A stretch of 64,000 bases of DNA from Levilactobacillus tangyuanensis (GCF_003946545.1 NZ_RHOA01000009.1:22923-86922); one strand, 5' to 3'; counted from the stretch's first letter, positions 8,327-17,895 are shown. Made by a program: numbers and translations. Notes: generated from the sequence alone by a model not told the origin.

Positions 8327-8362
8327 TCAATTTTGATTTTACATAATAAGGAGAATTTCGTT

Positions 8363-9442
8363 TTGAGAAAAACGCTGTTGTACATTGCCTTTTCGACGTT
8401 AATGTTTAGTTCCATGGAAATCGCTTTGAAGGCAGCTGGCGGGGCGTTCAACCCCATCCAGCTGAACCTCATTCGATTTTTAATCGGCGGGATTGTTTTA
8501 TTGCCCATCGCTTGGCATGCCCTGCGGATGGAGAGCCGTCTAATCACCTGGTCCGATGTGGGGCTCTTTTGTCTCACCGGGTTAGCCTGTGTGATTGTCA
8601 GCATGACGCTTTATCAATTGGCAATCATGGTTGATGAAGCGTCCACGGTGGCCGTTCTGTTTAGTTGTAACCCCGTCTTCGCGCTGATCTTCTCTTATCT
8701 GATCCTGCACGAACGGTTGGGCCGGGCAAACTTGATTGCCGTGATTGTGTCCATTGTTGGGCTAATTGTGATTGTTAACCCCATGCATTTAACGAACCCA
8801 TTGGGATTAACCTTGTCGATTGCTTCGGCTTTAACCTTTGGGTTATACAGTATCATTTCTCGTTGGGGATCAACCCGTCATGGGTTAAATGGAATCGTGA
8901 TGACCTGTTTCACCTTCTTGGCTGGTTCAGCTGAGTTGTTTGTCCTGGTCATGATTACCCACATTCCTGCCGTGGCAACGGCCATGCGTTCCGTTAGCTG
9001 GCTGCAGGAGTTCGCGGCAATTCCGGTTTTGAAGAACGTTAGCATGCAGTATTTCTGGCTACTCTTCTTCATCGGTGTTTGTGTGACCGGTGGGGGCTTT
9101 GCCTTTTACTTCCTGGCCATGGAACGTTCCGACGTGTCGACGGCGTCACTGGTCTTCTTCATTAAGCCAGCTTTGGCACCAGTCTTAGCGGCGTTATTGA
9201 TTCATGAACACATCATGCTTAACACCATCATTGGGATTGTGATTATCTTGATCGGGTCCGTGATTACCTTTATGGGGAATCAGGTTCACGAGCAAGAATC
9301 GACTTTGCCGGATGATGCTGAAGCGGCCGGCGAGGAAGCTGGCGATGCCGACTTACCAGAGGACGTGCGGGCCAAGTTAAAGGCACGGGCGCGGATTGCG
9401 GAACGAGCACGTGAGAACGCGGAATCGTCCACAACCAATTAA
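8363..9442 (+). CDS. EamA/DMT family transporter
   Basis: A 359-residue drug/metabolite transporter with ten hydrophobic helices in two EamA repeats (about residues 1-140 and 150-285). Both repeats show the usual pattern, including a conserved second-repeat end (DVSTASLVFFIKPALAPVLA). After the last helix comes an unusual hydrophilic tail of about 65 residues, acidic then Arg/Ala/Glu rich, probably helical and cytoplasmic. The TTG start is chosen because AAGGAG precedes it. Metabolite exporter role is inferred from family only. Confidence 0.87.
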   Translation: MRKTLLYIAFSTLMFSSMEIALKAAGGAFNPIQLNLIRFLIGGIVLLPIAWHALRMESRLITWSDVGLFCLTGLACVIVSMTLYQLAIMVDEASTVAVLFSCNPVFALIFSYLILHERLGRANLIAVIVSIVGLIVIVNPMHLTNPLGLTLSIASALTFGLYSIISRWGSTRHGLNGIVMTCFTFLAGSAELFVLVMITHIPAVATAMRSVSWLQEFAAIPVLKNVSMQYFWLLFFIGVCVTGGGFAFYFLAMERSDVSTASLVFFIKPALAPVLAALLIHEHIMLNTIIGIVIILIGSVITFMGNQVHEQESTLPDDAEAAGEEAGDADLPEDVRAKLKARARIAERARENAESSTTN

Positions 9443-9456
9443 CGATAAATAAAGCG

Positions 9457-9488
9457 AATCCAGGACTTGTTCAGTCCTGGATTTTTTT
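9457..9488 (+). terminator. Terminator after EamA transporter
   Basis: AATCCAGGACT pairs with AGTCCTGGATT and is followed by T7. Confidence 0.88.
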
Positions 9489-9553
9489 GTGGTATGAACG
9501 ACCTTGAATTTCGTTTAAGGTGACTCACTGACCGATGATTCACTTTCGGGCTG

Positions 9554-9562
9554 TGGTATGAT
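9554..9562 (+). promoter_or_regulatory. Extended -10 promoter of phosphoglycerate mutase gene
   Basis: TGG-TATGAT forms an extended -10 about 30 bases upstream of the ATG; no clear -35 box. Confidence 0.5.
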
Positions 9563-9592
9563 TACAGCAGAGACTGAGAAGAGAAGGGAAGG

Positions 9593-10270
9593 ATGGCAAT
9601 GGCAACCCTAGTGGTTCTACGGCACGGGGAAAGCACGGCCAATCGCGATAATATCTTTACAGGTTGGAATGATGTGCCTCTGACGGCAAAGGGACGACAA
9701 CAGGCGGCAAAAGCGGGACAACTGGTGGCGGAAACCCACCTTCAGTTTGGTCGGCTACACACGTCAATGTTGCAACGGGCCATCGTGACGTCAAACATTG
9801 TTTTAGAGCGTCTTGATCAACTGTTTATTCCGGTAGAAAAGTCCTGGCGCCTCAACGAACGGCATTATGGTGCCCTGCGTGGTCAGAACAAGGATGCCGT
9901 TAAGGCAGCGGTTGGTGAACGTCAGGTCAAGATTTGGCGGCGGAGCTTTGAAACGGTACCGCCATTACTGGATCACGTGACGCAGGATCGCCGATATGAT
10001 AAATTTGGGCCGCACATCGAGCCTCGGGGCGAAAGCCTGGAGATGGCCTATCATCGATTGATGCCCTATTGGACGGATGAGATTGCACCACGGTTACTAG
10101 ATGGCCAGAATCAGTTGGTCGTGGCCCACGGGAGCACATTGCGGGCCTTAATTAAGTATTTGGATGACGTCCCTGATGAACAGATTAGTCAGGTGGAGGT
10201 TGCCAATGGGGAGCCGATCCGCTATGATTTCGACGATCGACTTAGAATTCAAAATAAAATCGTTTTATAG
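9593..10270 (+). CDS. gpmA: 2,3-bisphosphoglycerate-dependent phosphoglycerate mutase
   Basis: A 225-residue cytoplasmic phosphoglycerate mutase that interconverts 3- and 2-phosphoglycerate in glycolysis. The phospho-His motif is LRHGES with His11, and the second catalytic His is in [15 protein letters not shown]. The GpmA-specific [13 protein letters not shown] segment is present, separating it from general acid phosphatases of the same fold. Length is close to the family norm of about 230. Start ATG follows AAGGGAAGG; a second ATG two codons on is also possible. Lactobacilli often carry several paralogues, so it may not be the sole enzyme. Confidence 0.9.
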   Translation: MAMATLVVLRHGESTANRDNIFTGWNDVPLTAKGRQQAAKAGQLVAETHLQFGRLHTSMLQRAIVTSNIVLERLDQLFIPVEKSWRLNERHYGALRGQNKDAVKAAVGERQVKIWRRSFETVPPLLDHVTQDRRYDKFGPHIEPRGESLEMAYHRLMPYWTDEIAPRLLDGQNQLVVAHGSTLRALIKYLDDVPDEQISQVEVANGEPIRYDFDDRLRIQNKIVL

Positions 10271-10339
10271 CAACACCTTCGGTTGGTTTGAGTAAGGCCG
10301 ACTAAGAAGCATGATCTTTTAGAATGGGGACTGAAAGAA

Positions 10340-11572
10340 TTGAATAAATCAGGTTGGGGCCGTTGGGTGGCTCTCGTGATGGTATTGGTGGGCCTTGGGG
10401 GCGTCTGGTACGGACATCGGCAGGTTAACTCGAAGAATCAGGCACAACAGGTGGTGACGAACCATCGGCATGCCAAGAAGACCAAAGAAAGCATTGCCCA
10501 GGACGCGGCGATCAGTCGCGCTAAACGGCCGAAGAAGAAGTCGGCATTCGATCGTGAAAACTTGGGAAAGAAACACCCCCAGTTTGCGGCGGCCTTTACC
10601 AAGAAGCTTCGAAATAAGCGGTTTAGTGGGACGGCGCTCGTGGTGAAGGATGATCAGGTCATCTTTCAGCGTAGCTTTGGGATGGCCAACGCGGCGAAGA
10701 AGCGGCGTAATAAAGTGACGTCGCAATTCCTAGTGAACTCGATTCAAAAGTCGATGACGGGAACGCTCATCATGCGTGCCGTTCAGGCCGGCCAGCTACA
10801 ATTGACGGACCGGCTTAGCCAGTATTATCCGACGATCAAGGACGCGGATAAGATTACCCTGCGGCAATTATTGGATATGCGTGGGGGCATTGTGGGCGCC
10901 ATGGATCCGCCAACAACACTGACGGAGTCGGGGGTGTATCGCTATGCCGCCAAGCAGGCCCGAGTCGATCCGACCAAGGTCAATAAGTTTGACTATCAAC
11001 CAATCAGTTATGTTCTCCTGGCGGGCGTGCTCCATCAAGTGACGCATGAATCCTATTATCAGGCGTTCTATGAACACATCGTGACGCCACTGGATTTGAA
11101 TCATACGAGTTTTGCCCAGCTGCGATCGCATATCAAGGACATGACCTTGGGGTATGCCGGGACCATGCCGGGAGATTATTCTAACCCGGTTAAGCCTTCG
11201 ATGCGGGAGCTGGAGGTGGAGATTGCGACTGGCAATGTGACCATGAGTGCCGGTGATACCTTCCGCACGGAGCGGGCCCTGATTCAAGGGACGTTATTGC
11301 CGACGGCTAGTGGTGCTGGCGTTTTGCATGAAACGAACGCGCCGGCCGAGACCTATTCGGGTGGGATGTATCACCTGGGTAAGATTGGTTACTATGGCCA
11401 CGGTATTGGTGATTTTTACGAAGGGGCCTTTTCACTCAGTAAGGATGGTCGGACCGGCGTCGTTTTATTGTCGAATAACTTTTATAAGAAGACGATGTGG
11501 CCAGACTGGTCGATCGAATCGTTAACCAAGTCGACGTTTAAGCAGGTCCTAACGACGGCAAAATTAAAATAA
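10340..11572 (+). CDS. Membrane-anchored serine hydrolase (class C beta-lactamase/PBP-like)
   Basis: A 410-residue protein with an N-terminal anchor (ALVMVLVGLGGVWYG, residues 11-25), a Lys/Arg-rich linker to about residue 90, and an extracellular beta-lactamase-fold domain. The nucleophile motif SxxK is Ser134-Ile-Gln-Lys137. A Tyr-containing YQPISYVLL segment occupies the YxN region, and GHGIG near the C-terminus replaces the KTG/HTG triad. Members act as D-alanyl-D-alanine carboxypeptidases, esterases or D-Ala esterases of teichoic acid, so the reaction is uncertain. TTG start with weak GAAAG upstream. Confidence 0.85.
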   Translation: MNKSGWGRWVALVMVLVGLGGVWYGHRQVNSKNQAQQVVTNHRHAKKTKESIAQDAAISRAKRPKKKSAFDRENLGKKHPQFAAAFTKKLRNKRFSGTALVVKDDQVIFQRSFGMANAAKKRRNKVTSQFLVNSIQKSMTGTLIMRAVQAGQLQLTDRLSQYYPTIKDADKITLRQLLDMRGGIVGAMDPPTTLTESGVYRYAAKQARVDPTKVNKFDYQPISYVLLAGVLHQVTHESYYQAFYEHIVTPLDLNHTSFAQLRSHIKDMTLGYAGTMPGDYSNPVKPSMRELEVEIATGNVTMSAGDTFRTERALIQGTLLPTASGAGVLHETNAPAETYSGGMYHLGKIGYYGHGIGDFYEGAFSLSKDGRTGVVLLSNNFYKKTMWPDWSIESLTKSTFKQVLTTAKLK

Positions 11573-11597
11573 TAAAATAAAAATTGAGCAAGTTTCA

Positions 11598-11646
11598 GAG
11601 CCCGCTTAGTCGATCGGTTTACCGATGGCCTGGCGGGCTCTTTTTC
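11598..11646 (+). terminator. Terminator after serine hydrolase
   Basis: GAGCCCGC pairs with GCGGGCTC around an inner ATCGG/CCGAT hairpin, followed by T5. Confidence 0.88.
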
Positions 11647-11794
11647 GTTGTCACTAAAGGATTAGTAAAACGATCTACTGTTCGCAGAAGAGCTGAAACC
11701 GTGCCCCATCCACCTTCCATTTGTGAGAAATGTGTCGTATAATGCATCACGTTTGTTAAAGTTGTCACATTAAATAGTTGGGAGTGGACGCGAC

Positions 11795-13099
11795 GTGTCA
11801 GTGTCAGTAAGTTGGATTGGGGCCTTGGTTGGATTAGCCCTCGCAATTATTTTGATTCTGCGAAAATTAAACCCAGTATATTCCCTGCTGTTGGGGACGA
11901 TTGTGGGTGCGCTGATTGGTGGCGCGAACTTAACGCAAACGGTGAACATCGTGGTGACCGGGTCACAGAGTGTGATGGGCACGGTTGTCCGGGTTCTAGC
12001 CGCCGGTGTCTTTGCCGGGGTCATGATGGAGTCCGGGGCCGCAAATGCGATTGCCCGGGGGATTGTCACAAAATTTGGTGAAAGTTTAGCCATCTTGTCA
12101 CTGGCTTTGGCCACCATGATTATAACGGCGGTGGGGGTCTTCATCCCAGTTGCCGTCCTGATTGTGGCGCCCATCGCCCTTGAAGTGGGGAGTCGCATGA
12201 AGATTTCCAAGCTGGCGTTGCTAGTGGCGCTGTCCGGTGGGGGTAAGGCGGGAAATATTATCTCGCCCAACCCCAACACCATCGCCGCCGCTCATGGCTT
12301 TAACATCGAGCTAAGCCAGCTGATGGTGGCTGATTTTATTCCGGCCGTGTTTGGCCTAATCGTCACCGTCCTTATCGCCACCTTGTTACGGCATCACGGG
12401 GAGATTGCCACGATGGCTGACGTCGAGGCCAACCAAAGACAGGGAACCGACGCGGCCCCCACGCAGCTACCTACGCTGAAGACAGCGATCGTTGCGCCGG
12501 TCCTAGCGGTCATTCTGTTGCTACTGAATCCGGTTGGGAACATTTTACATATTCAAATTCTAGAAAAATTCGAAGTGGATGCGATGTACATTCTGCCATT
12601 GGCGGGGTTGATTGGCATGTTAGCAATGCAGCAAGGTCGCCAGGTCTTGGCCTATACCAAGGCCGGAATGGCCCGAATGACCGATGTTGTCTTGATCTTA
12701 ATTGGCGCAGGGGCGATTGGCGGGCTGATCACCACCTCGACCTTGCCGGCGTTGATTGTTCATCTGATCAAAGTCTCCGGGATATCCGGCACCTTCCTGG
12801 CGCCAATTGCCGGGATTCTAATGGCTGCGGCAACCGCCTCCACCTCGACTGGGGTTATTCTGGCCACCGGTTCCTTTGGCAAGGCCATTCTGGCCTTCGG
12901 AACGGCGCCATTGGCGGCCGCGGTCATGGTTCATACCGGGGCAACGGTCATCGACCATTTGCCACAAGGGAATTACTTCCATGTCACGGCTAACGCCATG
13001 AACATGACCCTGAAGGATCGGATGAAGTCGGTCCCTTATGAATCTGCCGTGGGGTTGACGATGACGCTCGTGGGAACCATCATGTTTGGTCTTTTATAG
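11795..13099 (+). CDS. GntP family permease, probable glycerate transporter
   Basis: A 434-residue polytopic permease of the GntP family (gluconate, glycerate and related hydroxy-acid:H+ symporters). It has about twelve hydrophobic segments, a conserved SGGGKAGNIISPNPNT loop, and a Ser/Thr-rich AAATASTSTGVILATGSFG segment near the substrate site. The glycerate kinase gene starts 22 bases downstream, so glycerate is the likely substrate by context. Start GTG has GGGAGTGG upstream. No intervening terminator, so the two form an operon. Confidence 0.87.
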   Translation: MSVSVSWIGALVGLALAIILILRKLNPVYSLLLGTIVGALIGGANLTQTVNIVVTGSQSVMGTVVRVLAAGVFAGVMMESGAANAIARGIVTKFGESLAILSLALATMIITAVGVFIPVAVLIVAPIALEVGSRMKISKLALLVALSGGGKAGNIISPNPNTIAAAHGFNIELSQLMVADFIPAVFGLIVTVLIATLLRHHGEIATMADVEANQRQGTDAAPTQLPTLKTAIVAPVLAVILLLLNPVGNILHIQILEKFEVDAMYILPLAGLIGMLAMQQGRQVLAYTKAGMARMTDVVLILIGAGAIGGLITTSTLPALIVHLIKVSGISGTFLAPIAGILMAAATASTSTGVILATGSFGKAILAFGTAPLAAAVMVHTGATVIDHLPQGNYFHVTANAMNMTLKDRMKSVPYESAVGLTMTLVGTIMFGLL

Positions 13100-13121
13100 C
13101 GACGGGAAGGAATGTTAAAAA

Positions 13122-14252
13122 ATGAAAATTGTCATTGCACCGGACTCATTTAAGGGCAGTCTGACTGCAAAACAGGCGGCTGGGGCCATTTATGCCGGCG
13201 TGAAGCGGGTCTTTCCCGATGCCGATTACGAAGTTGTTCCCATGGCCGATGGCGGCGAAGGGACTGTGCAGTCGCTGGTCGATGCAACCAATGGCCATTT
13301 TAAGACGGCCGAGGTCTTGAATCCGTTGGGTGAACCGGTCTCTGCCGAGTATGGTTTTCTTGGGGATGGCCAAACGGCGGTCATCGAAATGGCTGCTGCC
13401 AGCGGAATTCAATTTGTCAATGAGACCACGAAGAACCCCTTAATCACCACAACCTATGGGACGGGTCAATTGATGCTAGATGCGATGCATCATGGCGCCA
13501 AGGAAATTATTATTGGTATTGGCGGTAGCGCCACCACCGATGGCGGCCAAGGGATGGCCGAAGCGTTAGGCGTGAAATTTCTGACGGCCGCCGGGACGCC
13601 CATTGCCCGTGGTGGTGGCGGCCTAGCCGATCTAGCCACCATTGACACGAGTGGTCTCGATCCGCTGGTCAAGACCACGACCGTTCGGATTGCTTCTGAT
13701 GTCACGAATCCTCTGGTTGGGGCCAAGGGCTCGGCTGCCGTCTTTGGTCCGCAGAAGGGGGCAACCCCGGCCATGGTGGCAACCTTGGACGCCAATCTGA
13801 CGCACTATGCGGCGGTCATTAACCAGACATTGGGACGCAACTTAGCCGAGTTTCCGGGTGCGGGAGCCGCCGGTGGACTAGGCGCCGGTCTCTTGGCCTT
13901 TACACAGTCGCAAATGGAAAGTGGTATCGAGATTGTGGTGCGGGAAACGCGTTTGAAGGAACGTGCCCGCAACGCGGATTTGGCCTTCACCGGTGAGGGC
14001 GCCATCGATTTTCAAACGCAGTATGGTAAGACCCCGATGGGGACGGCCCAGGCCGTCAAAATGGCGAGTCCCCAGGCCAAAGTTATTGGGCTAGCCGGTA
14101 ACGTGGGTGAGGGAATTGACCAGCTTTATGATTTGGGAATCGATGCCATCTTTGGCATCCTACCCGGGGTGGTTGACCTATCAACGGCCATCCAAACGGG
14201 CGAGGCCAACCTGACCCGGACGGCCGAAAACATTGCCCGGGTGATTAAATAA
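13122..14252 (+). CDS. glxK: Glycerate kinase (class II)
   Basis: A 376-residue glycerate kinase of the GarK/GlxK family, phosphorylating D-glycerate with ATP, usually to 2-phosphoglycerate. Family signatures are IAPDSFKGSLTA at the N-terminus, PMADGGEGTVQSL, GIGGSATTDGGQG and FTGEGAIDFQTQYGK. Length matches the family (about 380). The ATG has GGGAAGGAATG upstream. With the upstream permease it forms a glycerate uptake and activation module feeding lower glycolysis. The exact product (2- or 3-phosphoglycerate) is not decided by sequence inspection. Confidence 0.92.
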   Translation: MKIVIAPDSFKGSLTAKQAAGAIYAGVKRVFPDADYEVVPMADGGEGTVQSLVDATNGHFKTAEVLNPLGEPVSAEYGFLGDGQTAVIEMAAASGIQFVNETTKNPLITTTYGTGQLMLDAMHHGAKEIIIGIGGSATTDGGQGMAEALGVKFLTAAGTPIARGGGGLADLATIDTSGLDPLVKTTTVRIASDVTNPLVGAKGSAAVFGPQKGATPAMVATLDANLTHYAAVINQTLGRNLAEFPGAGAAGGLGAGLLAFTQSQMESGIEIVVRETRLKERARNADLAFTGEGAIDFQTQYGKTPMGTAQAVKMASPQAKVIGLAGNVGEGIDQLYDLGIDAIFGILPGVVDLSTAIQTGEANLTRTAENIARVIK

Positions 14253-14266
14253 TTAAAACGGATCGC

Positions 14267-14302
14267 AAAAAAAAGTCCTCGGAAATTTTCCAAGGACTTT
14301 TT
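14267..14302. terminator. Bidirectional terminator, glycerate kinase / pepC
   Basis: AAAAAGTCCT-C-GGAAA pairs with TTTCC-A-AGGACTTTTT; A and T tracts flank the hairpin, serving both convergent genes. Confidence 0.88.
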
Positions 14303-14320
14303 AAATTGAAATCGATTCGG

Positions 14321-15655
14321 TTAAGCCAAGGCGCCCATTGGGTCCCATGGTGCTAAGACCGTTGGTTTTTCATTAGCTTGAATGGTCTTCAGGTCATCGG
14401 GCAGGAATTGCTTGTTGACGACGACTTGGTAACAGTACTCGTCCATCCAGGCATCGCTCATAACGAAGTAACCCTTCGTCCCGACTTTTTCACCCCAAGA
14501 GTTTTCAACTTTCCACTTGGTTGGTTGGCCATCGACCAGGTCGACACCGGTCAAGACCATGGCGTGAGTCATCAGGCTTTCGCCGTAATCCAAACGTTCG
14601 GCCTTGGTGGTCGAGAAGTCGATGTTGAACAGGGCGTCTTTGTCGTAATACTTGGTATCCATGATACCCTTTTGCCGTTCGGATGATTGACCAACATCAC
14701 AACCAAACCAGACGGACTGGCCAGCTTGGAGCTGCTTGATGGCCAAGTCCTTGAAGTCCTTCATGGAAACGTTCAAATGCTTAACTTGCCGACCGCTGAC
14801 CACGTTACCCAGCATTTCAACCGTGTAGGTATGATTGTAAGGCTTGTCATCGGTTGGGGCATTGATGATCGAGACGTAGTCGGAGAGGTCCCAGCCAACA
14901 TATTTGTCGAAGAAGGTCTTTGGTGTCAGGCCCTTGTCGATATGGTAGTTTTTGTCATCGTCCCGGTATTCAAAGTCGAATTCGCTAACGGGTTCGCCCA
15001 GGGAGAAACTCAGTAAGCGGTAAACTTCCCCAAGCATCTTGTCCTTGGCTGCGGCGATATCGTCATCGCTGGCGTGATCGGCAACTAACTGACGTAAAAT
15101 AATGGCATCTTTACGGAGCTTAAGGTTAAGCGTGCTGTTAAGCTCGCTGGACTTAGAGCTGTTGTAGGTTTCGGGCATGACAGACTTAGGCACGATCCCG
15201 TATTTTTCGATGATGGCACAGAGCATGTCCCATTGGCCACCGTCTTGTTGAGGGGTTGTCATTAAGAAGGCCACCTTACGGCTAGACGTTGGTTGGTCAG
15301 CGGTTGCTAAGACGTTTTCGTAAAAGTAGTTGGCCTTTTCAAATTTATCCCAGAAGTTGGTGTAATTTTGAGAAAGTTCGAAGTCGCTTAGGTTAAAGAG
15401 ATCGGCTAAGTGATGACGCATGGTGTTCAGTGCGGCAAACATCCAGCAACGACCACTTTGTTTTTGGTTGGCAACTTTACCGGTATCTAGATCAATAGAG
15501 AAGACCGGGGTCATGTCGGCTTCAGAGGCATAGTCGGCTGAGGTGGCCAGAATTCCTTGATGGCTGACGGCGCGCTCCAGCACCTTGGCAGTGGGATCGG
15601 TTGCTAACGCATGTTGATAGCGGGCGGTTTGGTCCGCCGTGATTTCTTTACTCAA
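14321..15655 (-). CDS. pepC: Aminopeptidase C (bleomycin hydrolase family)
   Basis: A cytoplasmic thiol aminopeptidase of peptidase family C1B, about 444 residues, which removes N-terminal residues from casein-derived and other peptides. The catalytic Cys lies in QSGRCWMFAALN, the His in MTHAMVLTGVD and the Asn in VENSWGEKVG. The C-terminal arm that occupies the active site ends GALA. I place the start at the TTG because AGGAGA is 9-10 bases upstream; a GTG three codons earlier touches the ribosome site directly. It is monocistronic. Confidence 0.92.
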   Translation of the reverse strand: MSKEITADQTARYQHALATDPTAKVLERAVSHQGILATSADYASEADMTPVFSIDLDTGKVANQKQSGRCWMFAALNTMRHHLADLFNLSDFELSQNYTNFWDKFEKANYFYENVLATADQPTSSRKVAFLMTTPQQDGGQWDMLCAIIEKYGIVPKSVMPETYNSSKSSELNSTLNLKLRKDAIILRQLVADHASDDDIAAAKDKMLGEVYRLLSFSLGEPVSEFDFEYRDDDKNYHIDKGLTPKTFFDKYVGWDLSDYVSIINAPTDDKPYNHTYTVEMLGNVVSGRQVKHLNVSMKDFKDLAIKQLQAGQSVWFGCDVGQSSERQKGIMDTKYYDKDALFNIDFSTTKAERLDYGESLMTHAMVLTGVDLVDGQPTKWKVENSWGEKVGTKGYFVMSDAWMDEYCYQVVVNKQFLPDDLKTIQANEKPTVLAPWDPMGALA

Positions 15656-15796
15656 TGACGTCACTCTCCTAACATATTTCTCTCATTGTACTCCAATATT
15701 CTCATTTTTGTATAGATACTCGGAAAGTTGTTTAAAAATTGGGCGGTTAGTCCCGACTTGGTAAAGCTCGAAGTTGCCAAATAATCGGGTCTTACA

Positions 15797-15838
15797 ACAA
15801 AAAAGGTCCCTCGATACGAGTCGTATCGGGGAGGCCTA
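15797..15838 (-). terminator. Terminator of aldo/keto reductase gene
   Basis: On the minus strand CCC-CGATACG pairs with CGTATCG-A-GGG, with outer AGG/CCT pairs, followed by T6. It lies 60 bases after the stop codon. Confidence 0.82.
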
Positions 15839-15892
15839 ATGAGCTGGTTATTAATATATTTATTGATCCCCAGTGGGCTAGATACCCACGAC

Positions 15893-16699
15893 CTAGTCGT
15901 AATTGAGGTGCTTGTCCTGATCGAGCGCGTTAATTTCCGCAATCTCGGCGGCGGTTAAGTTAAAACCGGAAATTTCGAAGTTTTCTCTAACTCGTGCTGG
16001 CTTTGAGGACTTAGGGAAAACCACGAAGCCGGTGTCAACTTGCCACCGTAAGACAATTTGTGCAGGCGACTTACCGTATTTGTCGGCCAACTTTGCGATC
16101 ACGGGGTCTTCAAGAATCAGGTGACCATGACCAATTGGGGAGTAGCCTTCATTGATCAGTCCGTTATCGGTATCGAACTTTCCTAAGTCGGCTTGAACTT
16201 TGTAAGGGTGGCGCTCGATTTGGTTGACCATCGGCTTAACTGTGGCCATGGCAAAGACCTGTTTGAGTTGGTCTTCGGAGAAGTTGGAGACACCGATAGC
16301 CCGAACCTTCTTTTGTTGGTAAAGGGTCTCCAGCGCACGCCAGGTATCTAAGGTGAGGTCGAAGTCTTTTTCGTTAGGCCAGTGGATCAGGTATAGGTCC
16401 AAGTAGTCCAATTGTAAGTCAGTCAACGTCTGGTCAAAGGCAGCCAGCGTCTTGTCGTAACCCTGGTCAGCGTTCCAAACCTTGGATGTGATGAATAGAT
16501 CCGAACGGTCGATACCGGAAGCCTTGATAGCCGCACCAACGGCAGGTTCATTGCCGTAAATATGGGCGCAATCGAGGTGCCGATAACCGGCATCTAAGGC
16601 TGTCTTGATTGCAGCAGGGACATCCTTACTATCGATCAAGTAAGTGCCGAATCCTAACATTGGGATGGTAACGCCGTTGCTTAATTGTGTCGTTTCCAT
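15893..16699 (-). CDS. Aldo/keto reductase
   Basis: A 268-residue NADPH-dependent aldo/keto reductase, likely of the 2,5-diketogluconate reductase-like group common in lactobacilli. The catalytic tetrad is visible: Asp and Tyr in GYRHLDCAHIYGNE, Lys in LFITSKVWN, and His in YLIHWPN. Cofactor-site residues include VFPKSSKPARVREN. The ATG is chosen because CGAGGTAA precedes it; longer in-frame starts lack a ribosome site. Substrate is unknown; these enzymes reduce aldehydes and ketones such as methylglyoxal. Confidence 0.9.
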   Translation of the reverse strand: METTQLSNGVTIPMLGFGTYLIDSKDVPAAIKTALDAGYRHLDCAHIYGNEPAVGAAIKASGIDRSDLFITSKVWNADQGYDKTLAAFDQTLTDLQLDYLDLYLIHWPNEKDFDLTLDTWRALETLYQQKKVRAIGVSNFSEDQLKQVFAMATVKPMVNQIERHPYKVQADLGKFDTDNGLINEGYSPIGHGHLILEDPVIAKLADKYGKSPAQIVLRWQVDTGFVVFPKSSKPARVRENFEISGFNLTAAEIAEINALDQDKHLNYD

Positions 16700-16803
16700 G
16701 CAATTACCTCGCTCTACAAATATTTTATAACTTAACAAATATGCTTTCATGATACACTACTCCACCAATAGATCCATGGATTGGATCTTCTCGGTGACCA
16801 TAA

Positions 16804-16847
16804 AAAAGTCACCCGCTCGGCTCCAACGGAGATAAGCGGGTGACTCG
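16804..16847 (-). terminator. Terminator of rpiA transcript
   Basis: On the minus strand GTCACCCGCT pairs with AGCGGGTGAC, followed by T6, 20 bases after rpiA. Confidence 0.88.
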
Positions 16848-16867
16848 AGAAACTTATTTTATGAAGG

Positions 16868-17554
16868 CTAATCGCGGGCGTTTAAGACCTCTGGACCGTC
16901 GGAACGACCAACGATAACCGTGTTGACCGTGTCTAAGAAGAGGCCATGTTCGACGACACCAACGATACCATTTAGGGTATTGGCTAGTTCGTGGGGGTGG
17001 TCAATCCGACCCAAGTGCAGGTCGATGATGTAGTTCTTGGAGTCGGTCATGACGTGGTGACCGTCAGCGTCCATCCGGAATTCGGGATGGAGATCCATCT
17101 TGTCCAGTTTTTCTAAGACATGCGTGGAGCCAAAGGGAATGACTTCCAAAGGCAGTGGAAATTGTCCCAGGTGGTGAACCATCTTGCTTTCGTCAACGAT
17201 CCACATATTCTTGGTCGAGTTGATAGCAACGATCTTTTCCCAAAGGTGAGCGGCACCGCCACCCTTGATACCTTGGAAGTTTTCATCGATTTCATCGGCG
17301 CCGTCGATGGTTAAATCGATGTGGTCGACATCGTCCAATTCCTTGATGGTGATGCCAAGCGATTCGGCCTGCTTTGCGGTCCGGTCGGAAGTGGCCACAC
17401 CGATGATGTGCAAGCCTTCTTCGGCGACTCGCTTGCCGAGGGCATCAACCATGTATTTAACGGTTGATCCGGTTCCAAGACCGAGGATCATGCCGTCTTC
17501 AACGTACTTTACAGCAGCCTGGCCGACGAGGGCCTTGAGAGCGTCTTGATTCAT
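16868..17554 (-). CDS. rpiA: Ribose-5-phosphate isomerase A
   Basis: A 228-residue cytoplasmic isomerase interconverting ribose-5-phosphate and ribulose-5-phosphate in the pentose phosphate pathway. Signatures are [11 protein letters not shown] (phosphate loop), DGADEID (catalytic Asp residues) and [12 protein letters not shown]. Length matches the family. The ATG follows AGAGGAGG and overlaps the stop of the upstream GNAT-like gene by four bases (ATGA), so the two are translationally coupled. In heterofermenters this enzyme links pentose use to the phosphoketolase route. Confidence 0.95.
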   Translation of the reverse strand: MNQDALKALVGQAAVKYVEDGMILGLGTGSTVKYMVDALGKRVAEEGLHIIGVATSDRTAKQAESLGITIKELDDVDHIDLTIDGADEIDENFQGIKGGGAAHLWEKIVAINSTKNMWIVDESKMVHHLGQFPLPLEVIPFGSTHVLEKLDKMDLHPEFRMDADGHHVMTDSKNYIIDLHLGRIDHPHELANTLNGIVGVVEHGLFLDTVNTVIVGRSDGPEVLNARD

Positions 17555-17895
17555 TTTGTGTTTTCCTCCTCTAGAGATGGGTAATGTTCACTGACGGGTT
17601 GTACCGCACCTGGTCCGGTGACTGGTAACTGATTCGGTGCCAGTAACGAAGTTGGGTGGGCACTCAAGTAACGTTTAGCGTAGGGATCCAGAATCTTTAG
17701 AACCATGGATTTTTCCGCGGCAATTTCCAGAAATCGACGGATCAACTGATCGGCCAGCTCTGCCGATTGACCGGGCCGGACGAAGAGTTGTTCGAGAACC
17801 CAGGTTTGATCGGACAAGGCCAAATAGTGCAGGCTAGCCAGGCGTTGATCGGCCGCGATAAGGTTTAATTGTCCAGGTACTTCCTTGATTACCAT
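17551..17895 (-). CDS. Small GNAT-like protein (YjdJ type), coupled to rpiA
   Basis: A 114-residue protein resembling the small GNAT_2/YjdJ-type acetyltransferases: a beta-rich N-terminus, then [19 protein letters not shown] and a helix, then [15 protein letters not shown], which resembles the family CPFAK segment. The acetyl-CoA loop pattern (Q/R-x-x-G-x-G/A) is not intact, reading PGQSAELA, so activity is doubtful. The ATG is chosen because GGAGG precedes it; an in-frame GTG overlaps that site. It shares an ATGA junction with rpiA. Function unknown. Confidence 0.65.
   Translation of the reverse strand: MVIKEVPGQLNLIAADQRLASLHYLALSDQTWVLEQLFVRPGQSAELADQLIRRFLEIAAEKSMVLKILDPYAKRYLSAHPTSLLAPNQLPVTGPGAVQPVSEHYPSLEEENTK

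Noticed and set aside
15661..15942. Minus-strand 93-codon frame between the aldo/keto reductase and pepC genes
   Set aside because: It runs through the reductase terminator and lacks a ribosome site.
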